From Streptococcus sp. 116-D4 (GTDB taxonomy: Bacteria; Bacillota; Bacilli; Lactobacillales; Streptococcaceae), in contig NZ_AP021887.1 in NCBI RefSeq assembly GCF_009731465.1, positions 62,001 through 126,000 of the forward strand: DNA of 64,000 bases, given 5' to 3'. The position numbers were made by a program, and so were the translations under genes. Under the pieces are notes generated by a model that saw only the letters and a program-made list of their open reading frames with translations, was not told where the DNA came from and did not search any database. How positions within the stretch are numbered: position 1 is the stretch's first letter; every line of letters starts with the position of its first letter. Of the stretch, positions 10,143 through 23,927 are shown in pieces.

Positions 10143-11441
10143 ATGATCAACCGTTACTCTCGCCCTGAGATGGCGAATATTTGGAGTGAAGAAAATAAAT
10201 ACCGTGCTTGGCTTGAGGTGGAAATCTTGGCTGATGAGGCATGGGCTGAGTTGGGGGAAATCCCTAAGGAAGATGTAGCTTTGATTCGTGAAAAAGCGGA
10301 CTTTGACATCGACCGTATTTTGGAGATTGAGCAGGAGACGCGTCACGATGTGGTGGCCTTCACGCGTGCGGTTTCTGAGACGCTTGGTGAAGAGCGTAAG
10401 TGGGTCCACTATGGTTTGACTTCTACCGACGTGGTGGATACGGCCTACGGCTACCTCTACAAACAGGCCAACGACATTATTCGTCGTGACCTTGAAAACT
10501 TCACCAACATCATCGCTGACAAGGCGAAAGAGCACAAGTTCACCATCATGATGGGTCGTACCCACGGTGTGCACGCTGAACCTACAACCTTTGGTCTGAA
10601 ATTGGCGACTTGGTATAGCGAAATGAAGCGCAATATCGAGCGTTTCGAGCATGCGGCTGCTGGTGTTGAAGCTGGTAAGATTTCTGGTGCGGTTGGGAAC
10701 TTTGCCAACATCCCACCATTCGTAGAGCAATACGTCTGCGACAAATTGGGTATCCGTGCCCAAGAAATCTCTACACAGGTGCTTCCTCGCGACCTTCACG
10801 CTGAGTACTTTGCGGTTCTTGCCAGCATCGCGACTTCTATCGAGCGTATGGCAACAGAAATCCGTGGTCTGCAAAAGTCTGAGCAACGTGAAGTGGAAGA
10901 GTTCTTTGCCAAAGGGCAAAAAGGGTCTTCTGCAATGCCTCACAAACGCAACCCTATCGGCTCTGAAAACATGACGGGTCTTGCGCGTGTCATCCGTGGT
11001 CACATGATTACGGCCTATGAGAATGTCGCTCTCTGGCACGAACGTGATATCTCCCACTCATCAGCTGAGCGCATCATCACACCAGATACGACTATCTTGA
11101 TCGACTACATGCTTAACCGTTTCGGAAATATCGTCAAGAACTTGACCGTATTCCCAGAAAATATGATCCGCAACATGAACTCGACATTTGGTTTGATTTT
11201 CAGCCAACGAGCTATGTTGACCTTGATTGAAAAAGGCATGACCCGTGAGCAAGCCTATGATTTGGTACAACCAAAAACGGCCTACTCTTGGGACAATCAA
11301 GTGGACTTCAAACCACTTCTTGAAGCCGATCCAGAGGTGACATCACGCCTCACTCAAGAAGAAATCGACGAAATCTTCAACCCAGTTTATTACACTAAAC
11401 GAGTGGATGCTATCTTTGAACGTCTTGGACTGGGTGATTAA
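10143..11441 (+). CDS. purB: Adenylosuccinate lyase
   Basis: Cleaves SAICAR and adenylosuccinate, releasing fumarate. The 432 residues carry the conserved [12 protein letters not shown] region near residue 85, [14 protein letters not shown] near residue 140 and the flexible catalytic signature [16 protein letters not shown] near residue 262. It is last in the purine block and is followed by a strong bidirectional terminator shared with strH. Confidence 0.97.
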   Translation: MINRYSRPEMANIWSEENKYRAWLEVEILADEAWAELGEIPKEDVALIREKADFDIDRILEIEQETRHDVVAFTRAVSETLGEERKWVHYGLTSTDVVDTAYGYLYKQANDIIRRDLENFTNIIADKAKEHKFTIMMGRTHGVHAEPTTFGLKLATWYSEMKRNIERFEHAAAGVEAGKISGAVGNFANIPPFVEQYVCDKLGIRAQEISTQVLPRDLHAEYFAVLASIATSIERMATEIRGLQKSEQREVEEFFAKGQKGSSAMPHKRNPIGSENMTGLARVIRGHMITAYENVALWHERDISHSSAERIITPDTTILIDYMLNRFGNIVKNLTVFPENMIRNMNSTFGLIFSQRAMLTLIEKGMTREQAYDLVQPKTAYSWDNQVDFKPLLEADPEVTSRLTQEEIDEIFNPVYYTKRVDAIFERLGLGD

Positions 11442-11444
11442 TTA

Positions 11445-11486
11445 AAAAAATAAACAGCGAGTTGCAATCTCGCTGTTTATTTTTTA
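11445..11486. terminator. Bidirectional terminator between purB and strH
   Basis: Stem AATAAACAGCGAG / CTCGCTGTTTATT with a 7-base loop. A-rich sequence on one side and T-rich sequence on the other allow termination of both convergent genes. Confidence 0.9.
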
Positions 11487-11496
11487 TCGAAAAGAC

Positions 11497-15778
<4,282 letters not shown>

Positions 15779-15812
15779 GAAAAAGCCCAAGCGATTAGGC
15801 TTAGGCTTTCTT
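15779..15812 (-). terminator. Terminator of the GntR regulator gene
   Basis: On the minus strand a hairpin with arms AAGCCTAAGC and GCTTGGGCTT is followed by a T-run, directly after the regulator's stop codon. Confidence 0.75.
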
Positions 15813-15813
15813 C

Positions 15814-16530
15814 TTAGTGATCACGGTCACATGAAATGAATTTGATTTTGTAGTAATCTGCTCGTTTATATGTTTCGCTGTATGCGAGAACTTGACCAGT
15901 AGACTCTAGTTTAGTAGTCTTGGTTTGTAAAACGGTTGGGAATTGTTCATCGACTCCGAGGACTGAAGCCGCATGTTCTGGGGTTGGAAATGCTATTTCA
16001 TTGATTTCTTCAAAATGTTCATCATTCATGTGAATGTGGTAATCCAATTTGAAACGGTTATAGATAGAGCTATAATATTCAAGATTTGGATAATTTGCGT
16101 TGATGTATTGTTCTGGAATGTAAGATGTATGGTAGATGTACACAACACCATCAGTTTCGCGTACGCGTTCAATCTTGTAGTAGAACTGATCTCCGCGTAA
16201 CCCAAGTTTTTCTAAGTAGCTTAGTTTGTTTCCACGCTCGATAGAAAGGACGGTCACTTTATCATCTTTAGTTTCAAAAACTTCTACATCTGAAAACTCT
16301 ACGAGTTTGTGTTTGCGTGCGCGTGAAACGAATGTACCCTTTCCTTGTTGGCGGACAATATAGCCATCCTTGGCAAGGTCGTTTAAGGCGCGGACAACTG
16401 TGATAGAACTTACATCATACATTGCAATCAATTCAGCTTCAGTGTAGAATTTATCTCCACTGGCAAATTGACCAGAAATGATTTTGTTCTTTAACTCATC
16501 TTTAATATATTGATACTTTGGAATTGCCAT
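15814..16530 (-). CDS. bgaR: GntR-family (HutC/UTRA type) transcriptional regulator
   Basis: 238 residues. An N-terminal winged helix (about 1-70, PKYQYIKDELKNKIISG and YIVRQQGKGTFV) is followed by a UTRA effector-binding domain (about 90-235). It stands divergent to the bgaC-PTS-agaS operon, as the pneumococcal repressor BgaR does, and probably represses that operon. The start at 16530 follows GAGGTGAAATT and gives the usual N-terminus MAIPKYQ; an upstream in-frame start at 16572 lacks a good ribosome site. The symbol rests on gene position and family. Confidence 0.88.
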   Translation of the reverse strand: MAIPKYQYIKDELKNKIISGQFASGDKFYTEAELIAMYDVSSITVVRALNDLAKDGYIVRQQGKGTFVSRARKHKLVEFSDVEVFETKDDKVTVLSIERGNKLSYLEKLGLRGDQFYYKIERVRETDGVVYIYHTSYIPEQYINANYPNLEYYSSIYNRFKLDYHIHMNDEHFEEINEIAFPTPEHAASVLGVDEQFPTVLQTKTTKLESTGQVLAYSETYKRADYYKIKFISCDRDH

Positions 16531-16851
16531 AATTTCACCTCGAATCTCTTTCTCCATCCTCGATTCTACCACAAATGTAAAGAAAATAGTAGCATTTAGG
16601 CAGAAAAATTACAATAATAGGTTAAAAATATTATAATATGTGTAAAAAATCCATTTTATAATTGGATAACTCTCTGTATTTTTAAAATAGCCACTTTCAT
16701 GCGAACTTTTGATAATTTCGGTAAAAGCTAAGTAAAAAAATGGAAAAATTTTAAAGAATCTTCCAAAACCTATTGACAAATGCAAAAAATTTGATTATAT
16801 TTAATATTATAATAAATGAAAGCGCAAACTCAGTTAGTCAGAGGTAAAAAA
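16531..16851 (+). promoter_or_regulatory. bgaR-bgaC divergent control region with promoter and cre
   Basis: A -35 TTGACA at 16773-16778 and a -10 TATATT at 16796-16801, 17 bases apart, face bgaC. A near-perfect cre (ATGAAAGCGCAAACT, 14 of 15) lies at 16816-16830, just downstream of the -10. This placement predicts CcpA blocking of initiation. The rest is AT-rich, with a minus-strand promoter for the regulator presumably around 16580-16650. Confidence 0.7.
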
Positions 16852-18639
16852 ATGACAAGGTTTAAAATTGAGGACGATTTCTATTTAGATGGAAAACCGT
16901 TCAAGATTTTGTCCGGAGCCATTCATTATTTTAGAATTCCAGCAGAGGATTGGTACCATTCGCTCTACAACTTAAAGGCGCTTGGCTTTAATACAGTCGA
17001 GACTTACGTTGCATGGAATTTACACGAGCCTGTTGAAGGGGAGTTTAATTTTGAAGGTAATCTGGATTTAGAGAAATTTCTCCAAATAGCGCAGGACTTG
17101 GGTCTCTACGCAATTGTGCGTCCGTCTCCTTTTATCTGTGCGGAATGGGAATTTGGTGGTTTACCAGCTTGGCTCTTGACCAAGAACATGCGAATTCGCT
17201 CATCTGATCGAGCATATATCGAGGTAGTTGGTCGTTACTATGATCAATTATTACCAAGACTGGTGCCTCGTCTGTTGGACAATGGCGGAAATATTCTCAT
17301 GATGCAAGTCGAGAACGAATACGGTTCTTACGGAGAGGATAAATCTTACCTAAAAGCGATTCGAAAATTGATGGAAGATCGTGGAATTGATTGTCCACTC
17401 TTTACTTCAGATGGCCCATGGCGAGCTACTTTGAAAGCCGGAACCTTAATCGAAGATGACCTGTTTGTAACAGGAAACTTTGGTTCTAAGGCGCCTTACA
17501 ACTTTTCACAGATGCAGGAATTCTTTGATGAGCATGGTAAGAAATGGCCACTCATGTGTATGGAGTTTTGGGATGGCTGGTTTAACCGTTGGAAAGAACC
17601 AATCATCAAGCGTGAACCTGAGGAATTGGCAGAAGCTGTTCGAGAGGTTTTGGAGCAAGGCTCTATCAATCTTTACATGTTCCATGGTGGTACAAACTTT
17701 GGTTTTATGAATGGTTGTTCAGCTCGAGGGACCTTGGACCTGCCACAAGTTACATCTTATGATTACGATGCTCTTCTGGATGAAGAAGGAAATCCAACTG
17801 CCAAATATTTGGCAGTCAAGAAGATGATGGCAACATATTTTCCAGAGTATCCGCAGTTGGAACCACTCTACAAAGAGAGTATGGAGTTGGATGCTATTCC
17901 ACTAGTTGAAAAAGTTTCCTTGTTTGAAATCTTGGATAGCTTGTCAAGTCCAGTAGAAAGCCTCTATCCTAAAAAGATGGAGGAGTTGGGACAAAGCTAT
18001 GGCTATCTACTCTATCGAACAGAAACAAACTGGGATGCAGAAGAAGAAAGACTTCGTATCATTGATGGTCGAGATAGGGCTCAGCTTTATGTCGATGGTC
18101 AGTGGGTCGAAACCCAATATCAGACAGAGATTGGGGAAGATATTTTTTATCAAGGTAAAAAGAAAGCGCTATCTAGATTGGATATCTTGGTAGAAAATAT
18201 GGGGCGTGTCAACTATGGACACAAGTTCTTAGCAGATACGCAACGTAAGGGAATTCGGACAGGGGTTTGTAAGGATTTGCACTTCTTACTAAACTGGAAA
18301 CACTATCCACTCCCACTAGATAATCCTGAGAAAATTGATTTTTCAAAAGGATGGACAGAAGGACAACCAGCCTTTTACGCCTATGACTTTACAGTCCAAG
18401 AGCCAAAAGATACTTACCTAGACTTGTCTGAGTTTGGTAAGGGAGTTGCTTTTGTCAATGGGCAGAACCTAGGACGTTTTTGGAACGTCGGCCCAACCCT
18501 CTCGCTTTATATTCCTCATAGTTATCTCAAAGAAGGCGATAATCGCATCATTATCTTTGAAACAGAAGGTGAATATAAAGAAGAGATTCATTTAACTCGT
18601 AAACCTATACTAAAACATATAAAGGGGGAAAACTTATGA
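16852..18639 (+). CDS. bgaC: Beta-galactosidase, GH35 family
   Basis: Exo-beta-1,3-galactosidase acting on host glycans such as Gal-beta1,3-GlcNAc. The 595 residues equal the pneumococcal BgaC length. The catalytic TIM barrel (1-330) shows WNLHEPVEGEFNF, GGNILMMQVENEYGSYG with the acid/base Glu, and MCMEFWDGWFNRW with the likely nucleophile Glu; beta-sandwich domains follow. No signal peptide is visible. The start at 16852 follows AGAGGTAAAAAA. An in-frame ATG at 16816 lies inside the cre site and lacks a ribosome site, so it is rejected. First gene of the PTS operon. Confidence 0.95.
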   Translation: MTRFKIEDDFYLDGKPFKILSGAIHYFRIPAEDWYHSLYNLKALGFNTVETYVAWNLHEPVEGEFNFEGNLDLEKFLQIAQDLGLYAIVRPSPFICAEWEFGGLPAWLLTKNMRIRSSDRAYIEVVGRYYDQLLPRLVPRLLDNGGNILMMQVENEYGSYGEDKSYLKAIRKLMEDRGIDCPLFTSDGPWRATLKAGTLIEDDLFVTGNFGSKAPYNFSQMQEFFDEHGKKWPLMCMEFWDGWFNRWKEPIIKREPEELAEAVREVLEQGSINLYMFHGGTNFGFMNGCSARGTLDLPQVTSYDYDALLDEEGNPTAKYLAVKKMMATYFPEYPQLEPLYKESMELDAIPLVEKVSLFEILDSLSSPVESLYPKKMEELGQSYGYLLYRTETNWDAEEERLRIIDGRDRAQLYVDGQWVETQYQTEIGEDIFYQGKKKALSRLDILVENMGRVNYGHKFLADTQRKGIRTGVCKDLHFLLNWKHYPLPLDNPEKIDFSKGWTEGQPAFYAYDFTVQEPKDTYLDLSEFGKGVAFVNGQNLGRFWNVGPTLSLYIPHSYLKEGDNRIIIFETEGEYKEEIHLTRKPILKHIKGENL

Positions 18640-19112
18640 CAATTGTAGGATGCCGTATCGATGGACGTTTGATCCACGGACAAGTAGCCAATCTATGGGC
18701 TGGAAAACTAAATGTTTCACGTATTATGGTTGTAGATGACGAAGTTGTCAACAACGACGTTGAAAAGAGTGGTTTGAAACTAGCGACACCACCAGGTGTG
18801 AAATTGAGTATTTTGCCAATTGAGAAAGCGGCAGCCAATATTCTTGCTGGTAAATACGATAGCCAACGTCTCTTTATCGTTGCTCGTAAACCAGACCGCT
18901 TCCTTGGTTTGGTCGAAGCAGGTGTACCACTTGAAACCCTCAATGTTGGGAATATGTCTCAAACACCAGAAACTCGTGCCATCACACGTTCTATCAACGT
19001 AGTGGACAAGGATGTGGAAGACTTCCGCAAATTGGCAGAAAAAGGTGTTAAACTTACTGCTCAAATGGTTCCAAATGATCCAATTTCAGACTTTTTGAGC
19101 TTATTAAAATAG
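18636..19112 (+). CDS. PTS system, mannose/GalNAc-family IIB component
   Basis: 158 residues of PTSIIB_sorb fold. It carries the phosphorylated His14 in GRLIHGQVANLW. The IIB accepts phosphate from IIA and gives it to the incoming sugar. It begins inside the bgaC stop region (4-base overlap) behind AAAGGGGGAAAACTT. Together with the next three genes it forms a complete mannose-family transporter, probably for galactose or GalNAc-type products of BgaC and StrH; the substrate is inference. Confidence 0.94.
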   Translation: MTIVGCRIDGRLIHGQVANLWAGKLNVSRIMVVDDEVVNNDVEKSGLKLATPPGVKLSILPIEKAAANILAGKYDSQRLFIVARKPDRFLGLVEAGVPLETLNVGNMSQTPETRAITRSINVVDKDVEDFRKLAEKGVKLTAQMVPNDPISDFLSLLK

Positions 19113-19138
19113 GAAAAAATTTTTAGGAGGTCATTGTT

Positions 19139-20044
19139 ATGATACAATGGTGGCAAATTTTACTTCTCACTTTGTACTCAGCTTATCAAATCTGTGATGA
19201 GTTGACGATCGTTTCATCTGCAGGTTCCCCTGTGTTTGCTGGTTTCATTACTGGTTTAATTATGGGAGATGTGACTACTGGTCTGCTTATCGGTGGTAAC
19301 TTGCAACTGTTCGTTCTTGGGGTTGGTACCTTCGGTGGTGCTTCTCGTATCGACGCAACTTCTGGTGCGGTTCTTGCGACAGCCTTCTCTGTTTCACAAG
19401 GAATTGATACAGCACTTGCGATTACAACAATCGCTGTGCCAGTAGCGGCTCTCTTGACATACTTCGACGTTCTTGGTCGTATGACTACTACCTTCTTTGC
19501 TCACCGTGTGGATGCTGCAATCGAACGCTTTGACTATAAAGGTATTGAACGCAACTACTTACTTGGTGCAGTGCCTTGGGCTCTATCTCGTGCCCTTCCA
19601 GTCTTCTTCGCCCTTGCTTTTGGTGGTGCTTTCGTACAATCAGTTGTAGACTTTGTTGAAGAATACAAATGGGTTGCAGATGGTTTGACACTTGCAGGTC
19701 GTATGCTTCCAGGTCTTGGATTTGCAATCTTGCTTCGTTACCTTCCAGTTAAACGTAACCTTCACTACCTTGCTATGGGATTTGGTTTGACAGCTATGTT
19801 GACTGTTCTTTACTCATATGTAACAGGTCTTGGTGGCGCTGTTGCTGGTATCCTTGGTACTCTTCCTGCTGATGTTGCTGAAAAAATTGGTTTCGTGAAC
19901 AACTTTAAAGGTTTGTCTATGATCGGTATCTCTATCGTAGGGATCTTCCTTGCAGTGCTTCACTTCAAAAATAGCCAAAAAGTAGCTGTAGCAGCACCTT
20001 CTACACCATCAGAAAGTGGGGAAATTGAAGATGACGAATTCTAA
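19139..20044 (+). CDS. PTS system, mannose-family IIC component
   Basis: 301-residue polytopic membrane permease (EII-Sor type) with hydrophobic helices throughout and the conserved glycine-rich GNLQLFVLGVGTFGGASRIDA region near residues 57-78. It forms the sugar channel with IID. It has a strong ribosome site (TTTAGGAGGTCATTGTT) and overlaps the IID gene by 14 bases. Confidence 0.94.
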   Translation: MIQWWQILLLTLYSAYQICDELTIVSSAGSPVFAGFITGLIMGDVTTGLLIGGNLQLFVLGVGTFGGASRIDATSGAVLATAFSVSQGIDTALAITTIAVPVAALLTYFDVLGRMTTTFFAHRVDAAIERFDYKGIERNYLLGAVPWALSRALPVFFALAFGGAFVQSVVDFVEEYKWVADGLTLAGRMLPGLGFAILLRYLPVKRNLHYLAMGFGLTAMLTVLYSYVTGLGGAVAGILGTLPADVAEKIGFVNNFKGLSMIGISIVGIFLAVLHFKNSQKVAVAAPSTPSESGEIEDDEF

Positions 20045-20852
20045 TTACAAATTAACAAAAGAAGATTTTAATCAAATCAACAAACGTAGCTTGTTCACTT
20101 TCCAATTGGGATGGAACTACGAACGTATGCAAGCATCAGGTTACCTTTACATGATCTTGCCACAATTGCGTAAAATGTATGGAGATGGAACTCCTGAGTT
20201 GAAAGAAATGATGAAAGTTCATACTCAATTCTTCAACACTTCACCATTCTTCCATACCATTATCGCTGGTTTTGACCTTGCCATGGAAGAAAAAGATGGT
20301 GTGGGTGCAAAAGATGCCGTTAACGGTATCAAGACAGGTTTGATGGGACCATTTGCTCCTCTTGGAGATACAATCTTTGGTTCACTTGTACCTGCTATTA
20401 TGGGATCTATCGCAGCAACTATGGCTATCGCAGGCCAACCATGGGGGATCTTCTTTTGGATCGCAGTTGCAGTTGCTTATGACATCTTCCGTTGGAAACA
20501 GTTGGAATTTGCTTATAAAGAAGGGGTTAACCTTATCAACAACATGCAAAGTACCTTGACAGCTTTGATTGACGCTGCATCTGTACTTGGTGTCTTCATG
20601 ATGGGTGCTCTTGTAGCAACAATGATCAACTTTGAAATTTCTTACAAATGGCCAATCGGTGAAAAGATGATTGACTTCCAAGACATCTTGAACTCAATCT
20701 TCCCACGCTTGCTTCCAGCAATCTTTACTGCCTTTATCTTCTGGTTGCTTGGTAAGAAAGGTATGACCTCTACTAAAGCTATCGGTATCATTATCGTGCT
20801 TGCCTTGGCTCTTTCTGCCTTTGGTAAATTTGTACTTGGAATGGGTGCATAA
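20031..20852 (+). CDS. PTS system, mannose-family IID component
   Basis: 273 residues, EIID-AGA family. It has an N-terminal soluble part with NKRSLFTFQLGWNYERMQASGYLY and the conserved GLMGPFAPLGDTIFGSL region near residue 105, then C-terminal membrane helices. The start at 20031 (MTNSNYKL) gives a typical N-terminus and overlaps the end of IIC; five further in-frame upstream codons are possible. Confidence 0.93.
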   Translation: MTNSNYKLTKEDFNQINKRSLFTFQLGWNYERMQASGYLYMILPQLRKMYGDGTPELKEMMKVHTQFFNTSPFFHTIIAGFDLAMEEKDGVGAKDAVNGIKTGLMGPFAPLGDTIFGSLVPAIMGSIAATMAIAGQPWGIFFWIAVAVAYDIFRWKQLEFAYKEGVNLINNMQSTLTALIDAASVLGVFMMGALVATMINFEISYKWPIGEKMIDFQDILNSIFPRLLPAIFTAFIFWLLGKKGMTSTKAIGIIIVLALALSAFGKFVLGMGA

Positions 20853-20855
20853 TTT

Positions 20856-21260
20856 ATGACGAAATCATTAATTTTGGTGAGCCATGGTCGTTTCTGTGAA
20901 GAACTTAAAGGTAGCACTGAAATGATCATGGGTCCACAAGACAATATTTATACAGTAGCTCTTCTTCCAGAAGATGGCCCAGAAGAATTCACTGCAAAAT
21001 TTGAAGCTGCTATCGAAGGTTTGGATGATTTCTTAGTCTTTGCGGATCTTCTCGGTGGAACACCATGTAACGTGGTCAGCCGTTTGATTATGGAAGGTCG
21101 TGATATTGACCTTTACGCAGGGATGAATCTTCCAATGGTGATTGAATTTATCAATGCTAGCCTGACAGGCGCAGATGCAGACTATAAGAACCGTGCTGCA
21201 GAAAGCATTGTAAAAGTTAATGACCTGTTAGCTGGCTTCGATGATGACGAAGATGAATAA
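20856..21260 (+). CDS. PTS system, mannose-family IIA component
   Basis: 134 residues, PTSIIA_man fold. The phosphoryl-accepting His10 lies in LILVSHGRF, and the FADLLGGTPCN motif near residue 60 is typical. It starts four bases after IID and completes the transporter encoded with bgaC. Confidence 0.94.
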   Translation: MTKSLILVSHGRFCEELKGSTEMIMGPQDNIYTVALLPEDGPEEFTAKFEAAIEGLDDFLVFADLLGGTPCNVVSRLIMEGRDIDLYAGMNLPMVIEFINASLTGADADYKNRAAESIVKVNDLLAGFDDDEDE

Positions 21261-21470
21261 GATGTGACAACGTGAAAATCATAGGGAAAATAGGCGATAG
21301 GAGGATGGAGCGATGCTCCGACGATAATCGGTCTTTTTCCCAAAGATTTTAGTTGGAACTCATTTCAATAAGATGTGAAAACGTGAAAATCGTTAGAGCA
21401 TTTTATATAGAATATTCATGGGAATGGGGCTTACTCCCATTCCCATATTTGATAGAAAAAGAGGAACTCA
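21256..21470 (+). repeat. Intergenic direct repeat and hairpins between IIA and agaS
   Basis: AATAAGATGTGACAACGTGA and its near copy AATAAGATGTGAAAACGTGA, both continuing AAATC, occur at about 21257 and 21369. A GGAGC/GCTCC hairpin lies at about 21306. A strong hairpin with TGGGAATGGG and CCCATTCCCA arms at about 21418-21444 has only a weak T-run. The first copy overlaps the IIA stop, so a local duplication of the gene end is likely. It may adjust the PTS/agaS transcript ratio. Confidence 0.6.
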
Positions 21471-22637
21471 ATGCTACATTATACAAAAGAAGACTTGCTC
21501 GAATTGGGTGCAGAAATCACTACACGTGAAATCTACCAACAGCCTGATGTATGGAAAGAAGCTTTTGAATCTTATCAAGCAAAACGTGAAGAAATTGCAG
21601 CCTTCCTACAAGGGATTGCTGATAAACACGACTATATCAAGGTTATCTTGACAGGTGCTGGGACTTCTGCTTATGTGGGAGATACCTTGGTACCTTACTT
21701 TAAGGAAGTCTATGACGAACGCAAATGGAATTTCAATGCTATTGCGACAACAGATATCGTTGCCAATCCAGAAACTTATTTGAAAAAAGATGTGGCGACT
21801 GTCCTTGTATCCTTTGCTCGTAGCGGAAATTCGCCTGAAAGTGTGGCGACGGTTGATTTGGCCAAAGCCTTGGTGGATGAGCTTTATCAAGTGACGATTA
21901 CTTGTGCAGCGGACGGTAAATTGGCTCTTCAAGCCCATGGTGATGACCGCAATCTTTTGCTCTTGCAACCAGCTGCCTCTAATGACGCTGGGTTTGCCAT
22001 GACTTCTAGCTTTACATCTATGATGTTGACAGCTCTCTTGGTTTTTGATCCTACAGAATTCGCTGTGAAAGCTGAACGTTTTGAAGTTGTATCTAGTCTT
22101 GCCCGTAAAATTCTAGACAATGCAGAAGATGTCAAAGAATTGGTTGACCTAGACTTTAACCGTGTCATCTATCTAGGCGCTGGTCCTTTCTTTGGACTTG
22201 CTCATGAAGCTCAGCTCAAGATTTTGGAATTGACTGCTGGTCAAGTTGCGACTATGTATGAAAGCCCAGTTGGCTTCCGTCACGGTCCAAAATCTCTTAT
22301 CAACGAAGATACAGTTGTTTTGGTCTTTGGTACAACGACAGATTACACTCGTAAGTACGACTTGGACTTGGTTCGTGAAGTTGCAGGTGATCACATTGCT
22401 CGCCGTGTTGTGCTTTTGAGTGATCAATCCTTTGGTCTTGAAAATGTCAAAGAAGTGGCACTTGGTTGTGGCGGTGTCTTGAATGACATTTACCGTGTCT
22501 TCCCTTACATCGTTTATGCCCAACTCTTTGCCCTATTGACTTCACTCAAGGTAGAAAATAAACCAGATACACCGTCCCCTACAGGTACAGTAAACCGTGT
22601 GGTACAAGGTGTGATCATCCACGAATATCAAAAGTAA
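21471..22637 (+). CDS. agaS: Sugar isomerase/deaminase with two SIS domains (AgaS family)
   Basis: 388 residues with two SIS sugar-phosphate-binding domains (about 45-200 and 215-370). Motifs include LTGAGTSAYVGDTL, SFARSGNSPESVA and ESPVGFRHGPKSLI. AgaS-type enzymes convert amino-sugar phosphates (galactosamine-6-P) to the ketose with loss of ammonia. Its place after a mannose-family PTS and bgaC suggests use of GalNAc/galactosamine from host glycans. It has its own ribosome site (AAAGAGGAACTCA) after the repeat-bearing spacer. Confidence 0.92.
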   Translation: MLHYTKEDLLELGAEITTREIYQQPDVWKEAFESYQAKREEIAAFLQGIADKHDYIKVILTGAGTSAYVGDTLVPYFKEVYDERKWNFNAIATTDIVANPETYLKKDVATVLVSFARSGNSPESVATVDLAKALVDELYQVTITCAADGKLALQAHGDDRNLLLLQPAASNDAGFAMTSSFTSMMLTALLVFDPTEFAVKAERFEVVSSLARKILDNAEDVKELVDLDFNRVIYLGAGPFFGLAHEAQLKILELTAGQVATMYESPVGFRHGPKSLINEDTVVLVFGTTTDYTRKYDLDLVREVAGDHIARRVVLLSDQSFGLENVKEVALGCGGVLNDIYRVFPYIVYAQLFALLTSLKVENKPDTPSPTGTVNRVVQGVIIHEYQK

Positions 22638-22685
22638 GACTGCGTTTATAGATTCTTGATAAAGGAGTTTGTAAATCATACAAGT

Positions 22686-22719
22686 AAACCATAGATTGTC
22701 AGTAGGCTTTCTATGGTTT
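22686..22719 (+). terminator. Hairpin between agaS and galM
   Basis: A perfect 10-bp stem (AAACCATAGA / TCTATGGTTT, loop of 14) is followed by a T-rich stretch. It may partly end the operon transcript before galM. Confidence 0.5.
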
Positions 22720-22753
22720 GTTTGCTTGAAAGAAATAGTAAAAGGAGAAGAGA

Positions 22754-23791
22754 ATGAAAGCATACATAGAGCGTGTGTTTGGAAATGTTGAGGGACAAGA
22801 TGTCTTGGCCTATCGCTTTGAGACAAACGGTGGCTACCAGCTTGAGATTATGACTTATGGTGCGACTATCTTGCGCTATGTCACACCTGACAAGGCTGGA
22901 AATTTTGCCAATGTTATCTTGGGATTTGATGACTTTGATAGCTATGTAGGCAATAGTCCTAAGCATGGAGCGAGCGTAGGTCCTGTGGCAGGCCGTATTG
23001 CAGGTGCGACCTTTGAGCTTAATGGCAAGACCTATGACCTTGAAGTCAACAATGCTAGCAATTGTAACCACAGTGGTTCAACTGGTTGGGATTCTAGCTT
23101 GTTTGAACTAGTTGAAGTGAGTGACCATGGCTTAACACTCTACACAGAGCGTACAGATGGGACAGGAGGATTCCCTGGCAATCTCAAGATTTGGATCAGT
23201 TACCACTTGGAAGAAACTGGTGCCTATGAAATTAGCTACAAGGTGACGACAGATCAGAATACGCTGGTCAACCCAACTAACCACAGCTATTTCAACTTGT
23301 CTGGTGATTTCACGCAGACGATTGACCGTCATGTCTTCCAACTAAACACGGAGGGTATTTACCCAATTGCTCCCGACGGTGTTCCGGCCAAAACTCCAGA
23401 TGTCAATCGTGATGTGGTCAAACACATCTACAATGGTGCCTTGTTGAATGATATCTTTGCAGAGGAAGATGAGCAAATCCAGCTGGTATCTGGTTTGGAT
23501 CATCCATTTGCCCTTCCTGCAGGTCATGACAATGCTGGTTTTCTTTATGACCAAAACTCAGGTCGTTTCCTGCTCTTCAAGACAGAGGCTCCTTGCTTTG
23601 TAGTCTACACAGCAAACTTTGTAGATGAGAGTATCATCATAGGAGGTCAGCCAATGGTACAGCATAATGGGATTGCCCTTGAAGCGCAGGCTTTACCAGA
23701 TGCCATTCACAGCGACCTCAAAGACCAGGTCATTCTTAAAGCTGGTCAAACCTTCACCAGTAAGACACGTTATGAACTTGTTGTGAAATAA
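22754..23791 (+). CDS. galM: Aldose 1-epimerase (mutarotase)
   Basis: 345 residues, GalM family. It interconverts alpha and beta anomers of galactose or glucose, feeding galactose freed by BgaC into catabolism. The catalytic-region motif NPTNHSYFNLSG lies near residue 178 and the late Gly/Glu motif HNGIALEAQALPD near residue 303. It follows a good ribosome site (AAAGGAGAAGAGA). Confidence 0.95.
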   Translation: MKAYIERVFGNVEGQDVLAYRFETNGGYQLEIMTYGATILRYVTPDKAGNFANVILGFDDFDSYVGNSPKHGASVGPVAGRIAGATFELNGKTYDLEVNNASNCNHSGSTGWDSSLFELVEVSDHGLTLYTERTDGTGGFPGNLKIWISYHLEETGAYEISYKVTTDQNTLVNPTNHSYFNLSGDFTQTIDRHVFQLNTEGIYPIAPDGVPAKTPDVNRDVVKHIYNGALLNDIFAEEDEQIQLVSGLDHPFALPAGHDNAGFLYDQNSGRFLLFKTEAPCFVVYTANFVDESIIIGGQPMVQHNGIALEAQALPDAIHSDLKDQVILKAGQTFTSKTRYELVVK

Positions 23792-23927
23792 AAGGATGGG
23801 AATTTCTACTTTTGGAGTCAGTAGTGTTTACCTTATAACATTAGTAGAAATGGGCAAAGAATAGAAAAATATGATATAATTTAATATTGAAAATACCTGT
23901 CCTATCTAAAGGATAAAAGGAGAAAAG

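Noticed and set aside
10032-11057. 341-residue minus-strand frame opposite purB
   Set aside because: It is the mirror of a highly conserved purB coding region; its codons mirror purB and no motif is present.
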